Assembly (NCBI GenBank): GCA_016709005.1
Contig: JADJEU010000007.1
Coordinates: 62,001-126,000, forward strand
Reading direction: 5' to 3'
DNA: 64,000 bases
Source: Crocinitomicaceae bacterium
GTDB taxonomy: Bacteria; Bacteroidota; Bacteroidia; Flavobacteriales_D; Crocinitomicaceae
Below the pieces are notes generated by a model, which did no database searches, was not told the DNA's origin, and saw nothing but the letters and a program-made list of their open reading frames with translations. Below, in pieces: positions 9,407 to 17,697 of the stretch; the stretch's first letter is position 1; every line of letters begins with the position of its first letter. The position numbers and the translations under genes are program-made.

Positions 9407-9421
9407 AGGCGAGAAGTGCCT

Positions 9422-9505
9422 GCCCACGTGGCGAAATTGGTAAACGTTGCGGTCTCAGAAGCCGTTGGAGTTAAATCCTTGGGAGTTCGAGTCTCCCCGT
9501 GGGCA
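9422..9505 (+). tRNA. tRNA-Leu (anticodon CAG)
   Basis: 84 bases. The acceptor strands GCCCACG (9422-9428) and CGTGGGC (9498-9504) pair fully, with discriminator A at 9505 and no encoded CCA. The anticodon stem GCGGU/GCCGU encloses loop CUCAGAA, giving anticodon CAG. A long variable arm follows, as in class II tRNAs, and the T-arm is GGGAG-TTCGAGT-CTCCC. It appears intact and functional. Confidence 0.95.
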
Positions 9506-9547
9506 CAAATTTTCAGTAGCGCGGGCTCCTCTTTAAATTTCTATTCG

Positions 9548-9599
9548 GGGAGCGAGAAGTTTATCCTGAGCGAAGCCGAAGGAAGTCTCCCTGTGGGCA
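9548..9599 (+). pseudogene. Truncated tRNA-Leu 3' piece interrupted by a repeat
   Basis: GGGAG at 9548-9552 followed by CGAG, then GTCTCCCTGTGGGCAC at 9585-9600, match the T-arm and 3' acceptor strand of the intact tRNA (9481-9506) with one mismatch in the last 16 bases. About 28 bases containing the repeat at 9560-9584 are inserted in the T-loop. Weak similarity (TTAAAT) may extend back to about 9533. The 5' half is absent. Confidence 0.72.
9560..9584. repeat. TGAGCGAAGCCGAAG-type intergenic repeat in the broken T-loop
   Basis: The 15-base core TGAGCGAAGCCGAAG at 9567-9581 is identical to 25990-26004, and 17481-17495 differs only slightly. The three sites lie in different intergenic regions, so it is a dispersed repeat of this genome. 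Here it has landed inside a tRNA T-loop remnant. Confidence 0.75.
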
Positions 9600-9757
9600 C
9601 TTAAATTGTAATGCAAGCGCTTTTGTTGGAGGCGGGCCATTCTCTTGCGACAGCCACAATATCTGCATGAGTTTCGTATTAAAATCATGTTTTTCATTTT
9701 CCTAACGTCGTCTATATTTTTCATTTTCAGACCATTTACTATATTTGGCCACCCCAA

Positions 9758-12616
9758 ATGAAATTTAAGCCAGAAAATATTTTTCTGAAATTCACTTTTT
9801 TCTTTGTGTTGATTCTTGTCAACACTTCAGCTCTTTTTGCGCAAAACAATTTCATCACTTCGCAGATGGAGAAGGTCTATGCAATGGATCAAAAAGTATC
9901 TGATCCTGAAAGACAAGTTGGAAATTTTGATCCGGACAGCATGCCTTCATTGCCTATTGGAATTGTAAAAGAAGTGGGCCAGACAACAATTGTAATTGCC
10001 ATTGACAGCGCTTATTTTTTGCCTGATGGTGCCTATTTTTCAGCTTATCTGGCATTGGATTTTCCTGGCTCAGATGTTCCTTTGGCTTTTGCTGCAAAGG
10101 ATATTAAATTCAATCCGAAAGGAATTATTGGTGGTGAACAATCCAAACTAAAATTGGTGAGTAAACACATCATTGAGTTAGGCCCTAATACAAAATTGAT
10201 GTTACCTGATGATGGCTCAAACTATGTCAACTGGTCGTGTAATGGTTTTGAATCTGTGAATCTTCATGGCTTATTTTTAATTGAAGATGGTATTATAAGT
10301 CCGCCCGAAAACTCAGCCGACACTTGTGTTACAGCAGAGTTTGAAGTCAATGTGCAAGACCTTCACAACATGATGGCAATGGTTGATTTTTCTCCATTTG
10401 TGGTGAAAGGCATGGATGATTTTAGTTTTACCGTTTCAGAAGCTTATGTGGATATGAGTGACTACAACAATCCGCTTAATGCAACATTACCGGCTTGTTA
10501 TCATGAAAGCTATCCGGATGATATCAATCTCTGGAGAGGTTTTTATTTGCGCTATTTTTCTGTTCAATTACCCGATGAATTAAACAAGTCTGAGAATCCA
10601 GTCACCATTTTTGCGAGTAACATGTTTCTGGATGATGCAGGCGTGACTGGAAATTTTGGTGCAACAAATGTTTTTTCCACCAGTGAAAACGCAATGAATG
10701 ATGAATGGGGGTTTTCTGTTGACTCGATCAGTGTAGGATTAACGCTCAACAAGATTACCAAAGGGCGTATGCGCGGAAATATTGTGGTGCCACCATTGGA
10801 CAATACCAGTTTGGTTTATACAGCTCTCATCTCACAAAATGAAACCCGAAAAATGGTGGATTTTAATTTTAGCGTGAGCCCATCTGGCCCGATCGGAATG
10901 TCTTGTTTCAACTCAACCCTTACACTTGAAAATACTTCCATTTTTGAAATCTCCAGAATCAATAAAAAATTCAAACCCAAATTAATTTTGAATGGAGATT
11001 GGAAGCTGGATAATCCAAATTGGAGTTTTAGCGGAATTGAATTTGAACAATTTACTGTAATAAGCGCTGCGCCTTATGTAACACAGGGTTGTTTTTCTTT
11101 GATCACGAATGGACCTCCAATACAAGCTGCCAATTTTCCTGTATCTCTTTCAAATATTGGATTTGGGGTTCTAAATGGTGATGTTGTTTTAGGCGCAGAT
11201 ATCGGACTGAACTTTGGCGATCCTAATAAACCTACTTTTTCTGCAGAAACATCTGTAAGAGTTTATACAAACATAAACCGCAACCCAACGACCAATAAAA
11301 TTCAATGGCAGTATGATCGCTTTACACTAAATACGATCAGTTTAGCCGTCAATACAAGCGCTTTTGAACTTGCTGGTACTATCGATTTTCATGAAAACGA
11401 CCCTACCTATGGAAAAGGATTTTATGGGGGTGTTTCTTTTGGGTTGCCCGACATAATGGACGAGCCTATTTCAATGGCTTGCGCATTTGGACGCATTAAT
11501 GGGTTTAGATATTGGATGGTAGACGTTACTGCTCCAGTTAACATTATCGTTGGATCGGCTACGATTAGCAGTATAACAGGTGGCTTAGCTTATCACATGA
11601 TTAATACCAAAAGTCAAACCCAACTTATTGAGGAAGTCTCCTCAACTGCAAACTCAGGTTCATCAATAGCTACAAACTATATCCCTGACGCTGAAACAGG
11701 ACTCTATTTCAGAGCGGGTGTTGGATTTAGAAATAGCGCTAAAGAAGATGTCATGAATGGCGAGTTAATGTTCTCAATTTCCTTTAATCCAAACGGTGGA
11801 CTTGAGGAAATAAATCTGAATGGAAATATTTACACCATGGTAAAAATTTCGGAGCGTTATTCAGCCAACAACTACGCTAAGGGAACCGCGAACATCTGCT
11901 ACGACAATCAAGAAAAAGTTCTACAGGCAGATTTGGATTTATATGCCAATTTTTCAGGCGCACTTACTGCTAACATTTGGTCACAAATGTATTTCGCTCC
12001 AGGCTTGTGGTATGTTGTGTTGGGTCGGCCATCAAATCCATGCACGGTAAATATTTTGAATTTCTGTACAGCTAATGCCTATTTTATGATGGGGCAAAAT
12101 CTGGAACAAATGCCACCGCCGCCACCGCAAGTTTCTTCTGTGCTCGGCAACATCTCTAGTCAACGCAATCAAAGCGCCATTGCAACCGGAAGCGGTATTG
12201 CTTGTGGCATGAACTTCGACGTCTCTTTCGACGAATCATTTCCAATCACTGAAAAAGTTTCACTCTATGGAAGTTGTTCTGCTGGTGCTGGTTTTGATAT
12301 GACGCTTTACAAATATTCATCATCCAGTTATTGTGAGGGCTCATCAGGTCCATTTGGATTAAACTATTGGTTCTTAAGTGGGCAAGTCTACGCTTACGCT
12401 GGAATCAGCGCCGGGCTCAGAAAAATTGATGAAGGTGAAGTGAAATGGGATGCGAATATTTTTCAAGCTAATCTGGCGGTCCTGCTTCAAGGCAAAATGC
12501 CAAAACCGTCTTACGTTTACGGGGGTATTTACATCCAAGGCTCAATATTTGGTTTTAGCGTGGCCCAGACTTTTGATTTTGATTTTGGAACAAACTGCGT
12601 CATTATAAACCAATGA
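9758..12616 (+). CDS. Large secreted protein of unknown function, first of a coupled pair
   Basis: 952 residues. The N-terminus has basic residues, a hydrophobic core FTFFFVLILVNTSALFA and AQ, a normal signal peptide. I recognise no domain. The rest is rich in Gly, Asn, Ser and aromatic residues and predicted to be mostly beta. A glycine-rich region near residues 555-620 (FYGGVSFGLPDIMDEP, ACAFGRINGFRYW, SSITGGLAYHM) looks most conserved in style. A PPPPP run near residue 790 marks a linker. Scattered cysteines suggest an oxidising location. There is no T9SS sorting domain, so it may be periplasmic or in the outer membrane. The last four bases overlap the start of the next gene. Function is unknown. 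Confidence 0.8.
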   Translation: MKFKPENIFLKFTFFFVLILVNTSALFAQNNFITSQMEKVYAMDQKVSDPERQVGNFDPDSMPSLPIGIVKEVGQTTIVIAIDSAYFLPDGAYFSAYLALDFPGSDVPLAFAAKDIKFNPKGIIGGEQSKLKLVSKHIIELGPNTKLMLPDDGSNYVNWSCNGFESVNLHGLFLIEDGIISPPENSADTCVTAEFEVNVQDLHNMMAMVDFSPFVVKGMDDFSFTVSEAYVDMSDYNNPLNATLPACYHESYPDDINLWRGFYLRYFSVQLPDELNKSENPVTIFASNMFLDDAGVTGNFGATNVFSTSENAMNDEWGFSVDSISVGLTLNKITKGRMRGNIVVPPLDNTSLVYTALISQNETRKMVDFNFSVSPSGPIGMSCFNSTLTLENTSIFEISRINKKFKPKLILNGDWKLDNPNWSFSGIEFEQFTVISAAPYVTQGCFSLITNGPPIQAANFPVSLSNIGFGVLNGDVVLGADIGLNFGDPNKPTFSAETSVRVYTNINRNPTTNKIQWQYDRFTLNTISLAVNTSAFELAGTIDFHENDPTYGKGFYGGVSFGLPDIMDEPISMACAFGRINGFRYWMVDVTAPVNIIVGSATISSITGGLAYHMINTKSQTQLIEEVSSTANSGSSIATNYIPDAETGLYFRAGVGFRNSAKEDVMNGELMFSISFNPNGGLEEINLNGNIYTMVKISERYSANNYAKGTANICYDNQEKVLQADLDLYANFSGALTANIWSQMYFAPGLWYVVLGRPSNPCTVNILNFCTANAYFMMGQNLEQMPPPPPQVSSVLGNISSQRNQSAIATGSGIACGMNFDVSFDESFPITEKVSLYGSCSAGAGFDMTLYKYSSSSYCEGSSGPFGLNYWFLSGQVYAYAGISAGLRKIDEGEVKWDANIFQANLAVLLQGKMPKPSYVYGGIYIQGSIFGFSVAQTFDFDFGTNCVIINQ

Positions 12617-14628
12617 GATTTCTAACGACAATTCTGTTCCTGATTTTTGTGTTGACAGCAAAAGCACAATCACCTCAACTAGTCATGAAATCTTTCGTCA
12701 AAAAAGATTCTGTGCTGTTACGCTGGGCGCCGGCTAGCGCAGAGTTGATGTTGCTTGGTTTGAAAAACGGATATATCATTGAGCGTGTGAATTCATCTGA
12801 AAATTTTGAATCCAGCCAATCGAAAAAGACAATTACTGTGGCCCCATTTTCTGAGCGCCAAAAAAAGTATACTGATTCTCAAGATCCAACCACCCTTCAG
12901 TTTGCAGAATTTCTAAGTGGGATGCTTGAGTCTTCAAACTTAACCGCAGACGATCTGAGCATGGCCTACTTTTCGTTAATACTTGGCTCATCCGTAAATC
13001 GAACTTTAGCGGAAATGATGGGTCTATTTACGGTGGATCTGCCTGAAGCTGACAATACTTTTTTATACCGTGTGTCGATACAAAAATCAACTACGGTCAG
13101 CGCTGCTATAGAAGTAAATAGTGCCGTTGTTGACAAGCACCCAGCAATGACAATGCTTGCAGGCTCAGCGCGCACAAAATTAAAACAAGCTTATTTAAGC
13201 TGGGAAGCTGTAAGTCTTCAAAATAAATATGCTGCCTATTGGATTGAGCGATCAACAGATTCTATAAACTTTGAAGTTAGAAATCAAACACCTTATTTCT
13301 TTTTCAAATCACAAGATGAACCTAACAAAATGAATTGTGATTATGTAGACACAGGTGTTGTTGAGGGAGTCACCTATTACTATCGCGTGCGGGGCATCAA
13401 CGACTTTGCTGAAAAAGGCGCCATAAGCAATGTTGTGAAAGTTTACATTCCAAAATCCATTTACGGTGAGGTTCACATTGACAGCGTTTCTGCGTCGGGT
13501 TTTGATAGAAAAATCAATGGTGAGTTTGTTGATTACCGCCCAAAAAATGAAATCAAAAAATTTGTTTTGCTCCGCTCAGACAGCATTGCATTTGGCTACC
13601 AATTTTTAGCCGAACAAAATTACACGAGCAATCAATTTAGTTTTACTGCAACGGTTCCTATATCCAGCGGTGATCGTTATTACTACAAGGTTGCGGCGAT
13701 CTCTCCAGATAATGACACGGTCTATTCTTTTCCTTACTATTTCTTTACGCTTGATCAAATTCCGCCATCCGTTCCGGTTGGTTTACACGGTGTTGTAAAT
13801 GACTCCGGTGTGGTGCGATTAGCGTGGAAATTAAATCCTGAAAATGATATCCGAGGTTATCGTGTTTTTTGGGCCAACTCACTCAAAGAAGAGTTTGTAG
13901 AGGCAACTAAAGTGTTTTGCATTGATAGTGTTTTTTACGATACTCTTGGATTAAATAATCTCACTTCTGAAATTTATTACCAGATTGTGGCGGTAGATTT
14001 GAACTACAATAACTCCAAAAAATGTGAACCAGTTAAATTACTCAAACCTGACACCATTGCTCCTGTTGCGGCAGTCTTTACAGATTATCTTGCTTATAAA
14101 AAAGGCGTGTATTTGAGTTGGAATAATTCGTCCAGCAAAGATGTTGTGGGCAGTATGCTTTTACGCAAAAAAGAAAATCAAATTGACACGCTTATTCATT
14201 GGTCTGATACCACTTCACGCTTCATTGACTCAACCGGAATAAGCGGTGAAAAATATGCTTACTTCATTTTGACTGCTGATAATTCGCAAAACAAAAGTGT
14301 CTCTTCTGAATTAAACGTGAACTATGAAACCGGCACACGCGCTGGTGTGACAGACATTTCATTCAACGTAAACAGAGAATTAAAACAGATTGAGCTATTC
14401 TGGAAATTACCTCAGCAAGAAATTTATTCTGTACAGATTTATCGCGCAAAAAATGAGGGTGGATTTATTCTTTACAAAACCTTGCGTGATCCAAACGCAG
14501 TATCTTTTATTGACAAAGATCTTTCAATGAATAATACCTATCGGTATAAGGTTAAAGTGGTTTATAAGAGTGGGGTTTCGTCTATTTTATCAGAAAGAAA
14601 TCACTGTGACTTACTAGCTTTTTTATAA
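12613..14628 (+). CDS. Secreted fibronectin type III-like multidomain protein
   Basis: 671 residues. The signal peptide is MRFLTTILFLIFVLTAKA, followed by QSPQ. From about residue 190 on, the sequence repeats a pattern typical of fibronectin type III modules: an early Trp (YLSWEAVS, VRLAWKLNPEND, VYLSWNNSSSKD, IELFWKLPQQ), then a late Tyr-Tyr-Arg/Lys-Val (TYYYRVRGIND, RYYYKVAAISPD, YRYKVKVVYK). I count about four or five modules. The N-terminal part is less clear. Its ATG overlaps the stop of the 952-residue gene (ATGA), so translation is probably coupled and the products may bind each other. There is no sorting domain at the C-terminus. A periplasmic or surface adaptor role is an inference. 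Confidence 0.8.
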   Translation: MRFLTTILFLIFVLTAKAQSPQLVMKSFVKKDSVLLRWAPASAELMLLGLKNGYIIERVNSSENFESSQSKKTITVAPFSERQKKYTDSQDPTTLQFAEFLSGMLESSNLTADDLSMAYFSLILGSSVNRTLAEMMGLFTVDLPEADNTFLYRVSIQKSTTVSAAIEVNSAVVDKHPAMTMLAGSARTKLKQAYLSWEAVSLQNKYAAYWIERSTDSINFEVRNQTPYFFFKSQDEPNKMNCDYVDTGVVEGVTYYYRVRGINDFAEKGAISNVVKVYIPKSIYGEVHIDSVSASGFDRKINGEFVDYRPKNEIKKFVLLRSDSIAFGYQFLAEQNYTSNQFSFTATVPISSGDRYYYKVAAISPDNDTVYSFPYYFFTLDQIPPSVPVGLHGVVNDSGVVRLAWKLNPENDIRGYRVFWANSLKEEFVEATKVFCIDSVFYDTLGLNNLTSEIYYQIVAVDLNYNNSKKCEPVKLLKPDTIAPVAAVFTDYLAYKKGVYLSWNNSSSKDVVGSMLLRKKENQIDTLIHWSDTTSRFIDSTGISGEKYAYFILTADNSQNKSVSSELNVNYETGTRAGVTDISFNVNRELKQIELFWKLPQQEIYSVQIYRAKNEGGFILYKTLRDPNAVSFIDKDLSMNNTYRYKVKVVYKSGVSSILSERNHCDLLAFL

Positions 14629-14647
14629 TCGCCTGAGTAAGTTTAAA

Positions 14648-15169
14648 TCAGTTTGCTTTTCTCAAATACCAATAATACGCGCCATCGCCAACCTCAGGAC
14701 TAAAGTCGCAGTAAAAATTTAAATATTCTACTTGAAAAACACGCTCTTTGCCAACTGAGTGTTTAATCCAGAAAGTCATAGCGCCATCATTACAGGCAAT
14801 TTTTCCTACCGGTAAATCTGGATTAACCGATTCAACAATCGTCATTCCAATCAAGGATACATGCGAGTTTCCGGCATACTGTAAAAAACAACTCATCGTA
14901 ACAGGCGCATCAATTTCACTGTAGTCTGTGTTCCGAACGTATAATTCAGACGTACCATTTTCATCCACTGTTAAACTACCGTAATTTTCTATAAGGGTCT
15001 TGGAGCGTTTCCAGCCATTATTTAAAAACCCGCCGCCGCCAGTATCCTTGGCTACTTTTTCAATCATCCAGGTTCCTTCCCAATCATTTAAATTACGCGT
15101 GAGATGTGTTTTCCGACAAGAAACCAAACCAAATACAAGATCGATACTGATCACTATAATCACTCTCAT
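14648..15169 (-). CDS. Small lipoprotein, function unknown
   Basis: 173 residues. The N-terminus ends in the lipobox-like FGLVSC followed by RKT, so the mature protein should be lipid-anchored. The remainder (LNDWEGTWMIEKVAKDTGGG, SLTVDENGTSELYVRN, VFQVEYLNFYCDF) looks like an all-beta domain of the size of a lipocalin-like barrel, which is only a guess. Its start overlaps by four bases the end of the next lipoprotein gene upstream, so they form a pair. It is not recognised as a named family. Confidence 0.65.
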   Translation of the reverse strand: MRVIIVISIDLVFGLVSCRKTHLTRNLNDWEGTWMIEKVAKDTGGGGFLNNGWKRSKTLIENYGSLTVDENGTSELYVRNTDYSEIDAPVTMSCFLQYAGNSHVSLIGMTIVESVNPDLPVGKIACNDGAMTFWIKHSVGKERVFQVEYLNFYCDFSPEVGDGAYYWYLRKAN

Positions 15170-15648
15170 TTCTTAGAACATTTGAAGTAAAACGAAAAAC
15201 CATCATCTGTCTCCATGTGCGAGTTCAAACTCGCTGGGCAATACATGATCAATTCGTTGTGGTCAATTTTCAATATCTGTAACGATATCCTTTTCTGAAA
15301 AATACCTTCTCCATCTTGGTATATGTAAAGCTCCGTTGAACTTGTGGTCATTTCATAATCAATATATGGTCCAATTGATGTGTTCTGAAATGGAATAACA
15401 GCAGCCAAATCATATCTTGATTCTTCCGCTGTACCGTAAAACTTAAACCATCCGGCATCGAAAATAGTAGTGTCCCATATCACCATTTCGGTAAAAAGAT
15501 CCACACAGCATACGGTCATTTCATCAATGTTCCACTCTCCTTTTCCTGCAGAAATAATATTCCATGCTTTTTCGGTACGGGTTTTCAAACATGATGAAAG
15601 CAAAAGCATACCCATCAAGCACACCCACAAAATTTTTGTTGTCTTCAA
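15166..15648 (-). CDS. Small lipoprotein, function unknown, partner of the downstream gene
   Basis: 160 residues with signal MKTTKILWVCLMGMLLLSSC and Cys-LK after the lipobox. The mature part (GEWNIDEMTVCCVDLF, WFKFYGTAEESRYDLAAV, ELYIYQDGEGIFQKRISLQI) is beta-rich. It overlaps the following lipoprotein gene by four bases. The two share the layout lipobox, then W at the start of a beta domain, and are likely old duplicates or co-acting envelope proteins. Confidence 0.65.
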   Translation of the reverse strand: MKTTKILWVCLMGMLLLSSCLKTRTEKAWNIISAGKGEWNIDEMTVCCVDLFTEMVIWDTTIFDAGWFKFYGTAEESRYDLAAVIPFQNTSIGPYIDYEMTTSSTELYIYQDGEGIFQKRISLQILKIDHNELIMYCPASLNSHMETDDGFSFYFKCSKK

Positions 15649-15710
15649 TTATTTAGCGTTTTATTTTTGAGCGAATTTAACCTTATTCGGTCGTCAAAAC
15701 CGTACGGTGT

Positions 15711-16175
15711 TTACCCCAGATTTCTTTTATTCGCAAAAAAATCCTGCAATAATTTTGCAGACTCTGCCGCCAACACACCTCCTTCAATAACCGTTTTAGG
15801 ATGAAATACATTTTTAGAGATATTCGAAACACCGCGTTTTTCATCTTTCGCACCGTACACAATTCTGTCAATCTGCGACCATGCCAGCGCGCCGGCACAC
15901 ATCACACAGGGTTCAAGCGTGACATAAAGCGTACATTTTTTTAAATATTTTGCGCCTAAAAATTCGGCTGCTGATGTGATGGCTTGCATCTCGGCATGCG
16001 CTGTTACATCGTGCAATTTTTCTGTGAGATTATAACCACGCGCAATGATGCGTTTGTCCAAAACAATCACACAACCCACCGGAACTTCATCTTCATCAAA
16101 AGCCATTTGTGCCTGACGCAAGGCTTGGCGCATAAAGTATTCATCATTGAAAGGGTCTAGTGGTTGATCGTTCAT
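15711..16175 (-). CDS. tadA: tRNA-specific adenosine deaminase
   Basis: 154 residues from the ATG at 16175; the frame is open further upstream to 16253, but residues added there do not resemble the family. TadA converts A34 to inosine in the tRNA-Arg(ACG) anticodon. The zinc and catalytic signatures of the cytidine/deoxycytidylate deaminase fold are visible: TAHAEMQAI (zinc His and proton-shuttle Glu) near residue 60 and LEPCVMCAGAL (two zinc Cys) near residue 90. EVPVGCVIV is also typical. It is monocistronic here. Confidence is high; guanine deaminase is the only similar alternative and is less likely. Confidence 0.92.
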   Translation of the reverse strand: MNDQPLDPFNDEYFMRQALRQAQMAFDEDEVPVGCVIVLDKRIIARGYNLTEKLHDVTAHAEMQAITSAAEFLGAKYLKKCTLYVTLEPCVMCAGALAWSQIDRIVYGAKDEKRGVSNISKNVFHPKTVIEGGVLAAESAKLLQDFFANKRNLG

Positions 16176-16420
16176 GTTTGTAAAGATATTTTTTTTAGGG
16201 CAGAGCGAATAGCACAAAGGCATTAGGAAAGAAAGTTTTTTTGTACGCCGCAAACTTTATGGCATCAGTACTGATTCAAAAACACTGTGTAATTATCTCT
16301 GCACAGAATACTCTCTGACCAGGTTTATTTGAAGACTAATTCCTCACTTTTTTTCTTAAAGTATTAACTGTCTTGATATTATTTTCTTTCTTTACGCTCA
16401 AAATAAATTATTTAAACTTT

Positions 16421-17386
16421 ATGAAGAATCTTCTAATAACTTTATTCGCATTCGCTTTTATACTTGGCAGTTTTGCCCAAAAACTCAACAAAGAATCGGC
16501 TGGCGTAATTCTCTATGAAATGCCACCCGTTGAAAAAACAATTCAGGCTTACTCAAATTATACTACTAAACATGATGCACCAGCAAGCAGCTTAAACTCC
16601 AATTTACTAACAATTATAAATGATAATGGAGGCCTTCCAGGCTTCACAAAAGTTGGTTCTGATGGTGCGTTTGACCTTATTGTTAGTTTATCCTTCAGCG
16701 ACAATAAATTTGGCAGCACCTCTACTGTTGCCGGCTCTCCGTCTGGATTTGTTGGAACCGTATCTTACTCTTCAGTTGCTAACATTAAATTAATGAAAGG
16801 AGATGGAGCGATTATTCACGAAAAAAGCATGATCATTAAAGAGGACTTTAAATCAACAACTCAAACAACAGCTCCGGCAGCAACATCAGCAATTAATACT
16901 TCAAAGGCGACTCTGGAACAAGAATATTTCAAAAGAGCGACTAAGCGAATATATGGTCATCTTATTAACCAATATTGCTATAGCGAAGAGGCTATTATGA
17001 CGTCTTGTTTCCAGATTAAAGGAAAAGACTATGACTACTCAAGTTTCAATGCGGAGTTTGAAAACATCAAACTGGCTATTGGCAAACAAACTTCTGGAAA
17101 TTATTTTAGTGATGAAATAAAAACACTTGTTACTACCGCACTAACTTTCTTTTTGGATGTGCGCACAAAGTACGACGCAGAAAATAAGAAAGCAATGTAC
17201 AGTAATGAAAATATTGGAGGCATTGACTACAACATTGCCGTTTGTTATTTTCTTTTAAAGGATTATGACAATGCTCTGAAATATTTCTTAGAAGCAGAAA
17301 AACAAGGAAAATTACTTACAATAATGTTGCCTTCCTTCATAGAATCTTCAAAAATACTGGTCGAGCGTAAAGCCAACCTAAGGTAA
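16421..17386 (+). CDS. Secreted protein with C-terminal TPR-like helices
   Basis: 321 residues from the ATG at 16421, which gives the signal peptide MKNLLITLFAFAFILGSFAQ; the frame is open 48 bases further upstream without a plausible signal. Residues 25-150 are beta-rich (FDLIVSLSFSDNKFGSTSTV, VSYSSVANIKLMKGDG). The last third is helical and contains a TPR-like unit (IGGIDYNIAVCYFLLKDYDN, then ALKYFLEAEKQGKLL). It is probably periplasmic. I do not recognise a named family. A hairpin terminator follows within 20 bases. Confidence 0.7.
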   Translation: MKNLLITLFAFAFILGSFAQKLNKESAGVILYEMPPVEKTIQAYSNYTTKHDAPASSLNSNLLTIINDNGGLPGFTKVGSDGAFDLIVSLSFSDNKFGSTSTVAGSPSGFVGTVSYSSVANIKLMKGDGAIIHEKSMIIKEDFKSTTQTTAPAATSAINTSKATLEQEYFKRATKRIYGHLINQYCYSEEAIMTSCFQIKGKDYDYSSFNAEFENIKLAIGKQTSGNYFSDEIKTLVTTALTFFLDVRTKYDAENKKAMYSNENIGGIDYNIAVCYFLLKDYDNALKYFLEAEKQGKLLTIMLPSFIESSKILVERKANLR

Positions 17387-17403
17387 TTCACCTTCATTCA
17401 AAA

Positions 17404-17434
17404 AAAGGAGTCTGAAATGGGCTCCTTTTTTTTT
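17404..17434 (+). terminator. Intrinsic terminator
   Basis: AAAGGAG (17404-17410) pairs with CTCCTTT (17422-17428) around an 11-base loop and runs into a T tract. It closes the secreted TPR-like gene. Confidence 0.75.
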
Positions 17435-17476
17435 ACATCAATTTGCTTGTACCCTTTAAACCTAGAAAAAACACCA

Positions 17477-17538
17477 CCGTTGAGCGGAGCCGAAACGCCC
17501 GGAGTGTTGTTGTGGCTTCGGCTCCGATCAGCCAACGG
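17477..17538. repeat. Long imperfect hairpin of the GAGCGAAGCCGAA family
   Basis: CCGTTG (17477-17482) pairs with CAACGG (17533-17538), and CGGAGCCGAA (17485-17494) pairs perfectly with TTCGGCTCCG (17517-17526). The 17481-17495 part is a variant of the repeat core found at 9567 and 25990. It sits in the 311-base gap before aspS, which holds no gene. Direct repeats TGGCTATTCCC also occur at 17630-17640 and 17651-17661. Confidence 0.75.
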
Positions 17539-17670
17539 TTAATAGCTTCTCATTTTTTTTTAATCGTTAAGCGCAAAAACTCTCTGTCCTATGAACTCTG
17601 TCCAAATCCCTAAAAAATCTTTTAACTCATGGCTATTCCCCCATGGCTAATGGCTATTCCCTAAAATAAC

Positions 17671-17678
17671 TACCTTTG
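17671..17678 (+). promoter_or_regulatory. -7 box of the aspS promoter
   Basis: TACCTTTG matches the Bacteroidota -7 consensus TAnnTTTG and is followed by a 19-base interval to the aspS ATG. A clear -33 element is not visible within the TGGCTATTCCC repeats upstream. Confidence 0.55.
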
Positions 17679-17697
17679 CACCTCAATTTTTTACATC

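Noticed and set aside
9416..9604. 62-residue reading frame across the tRNA-Leu region
   Set aside because: It is the translation of the tRNA and its flanking pieces, not a gene.
17630..17661. CRISPR-like direct repeats TGGCTATTCCC
   Set aside because: Two short copies only, without regular spacers or cas genes.
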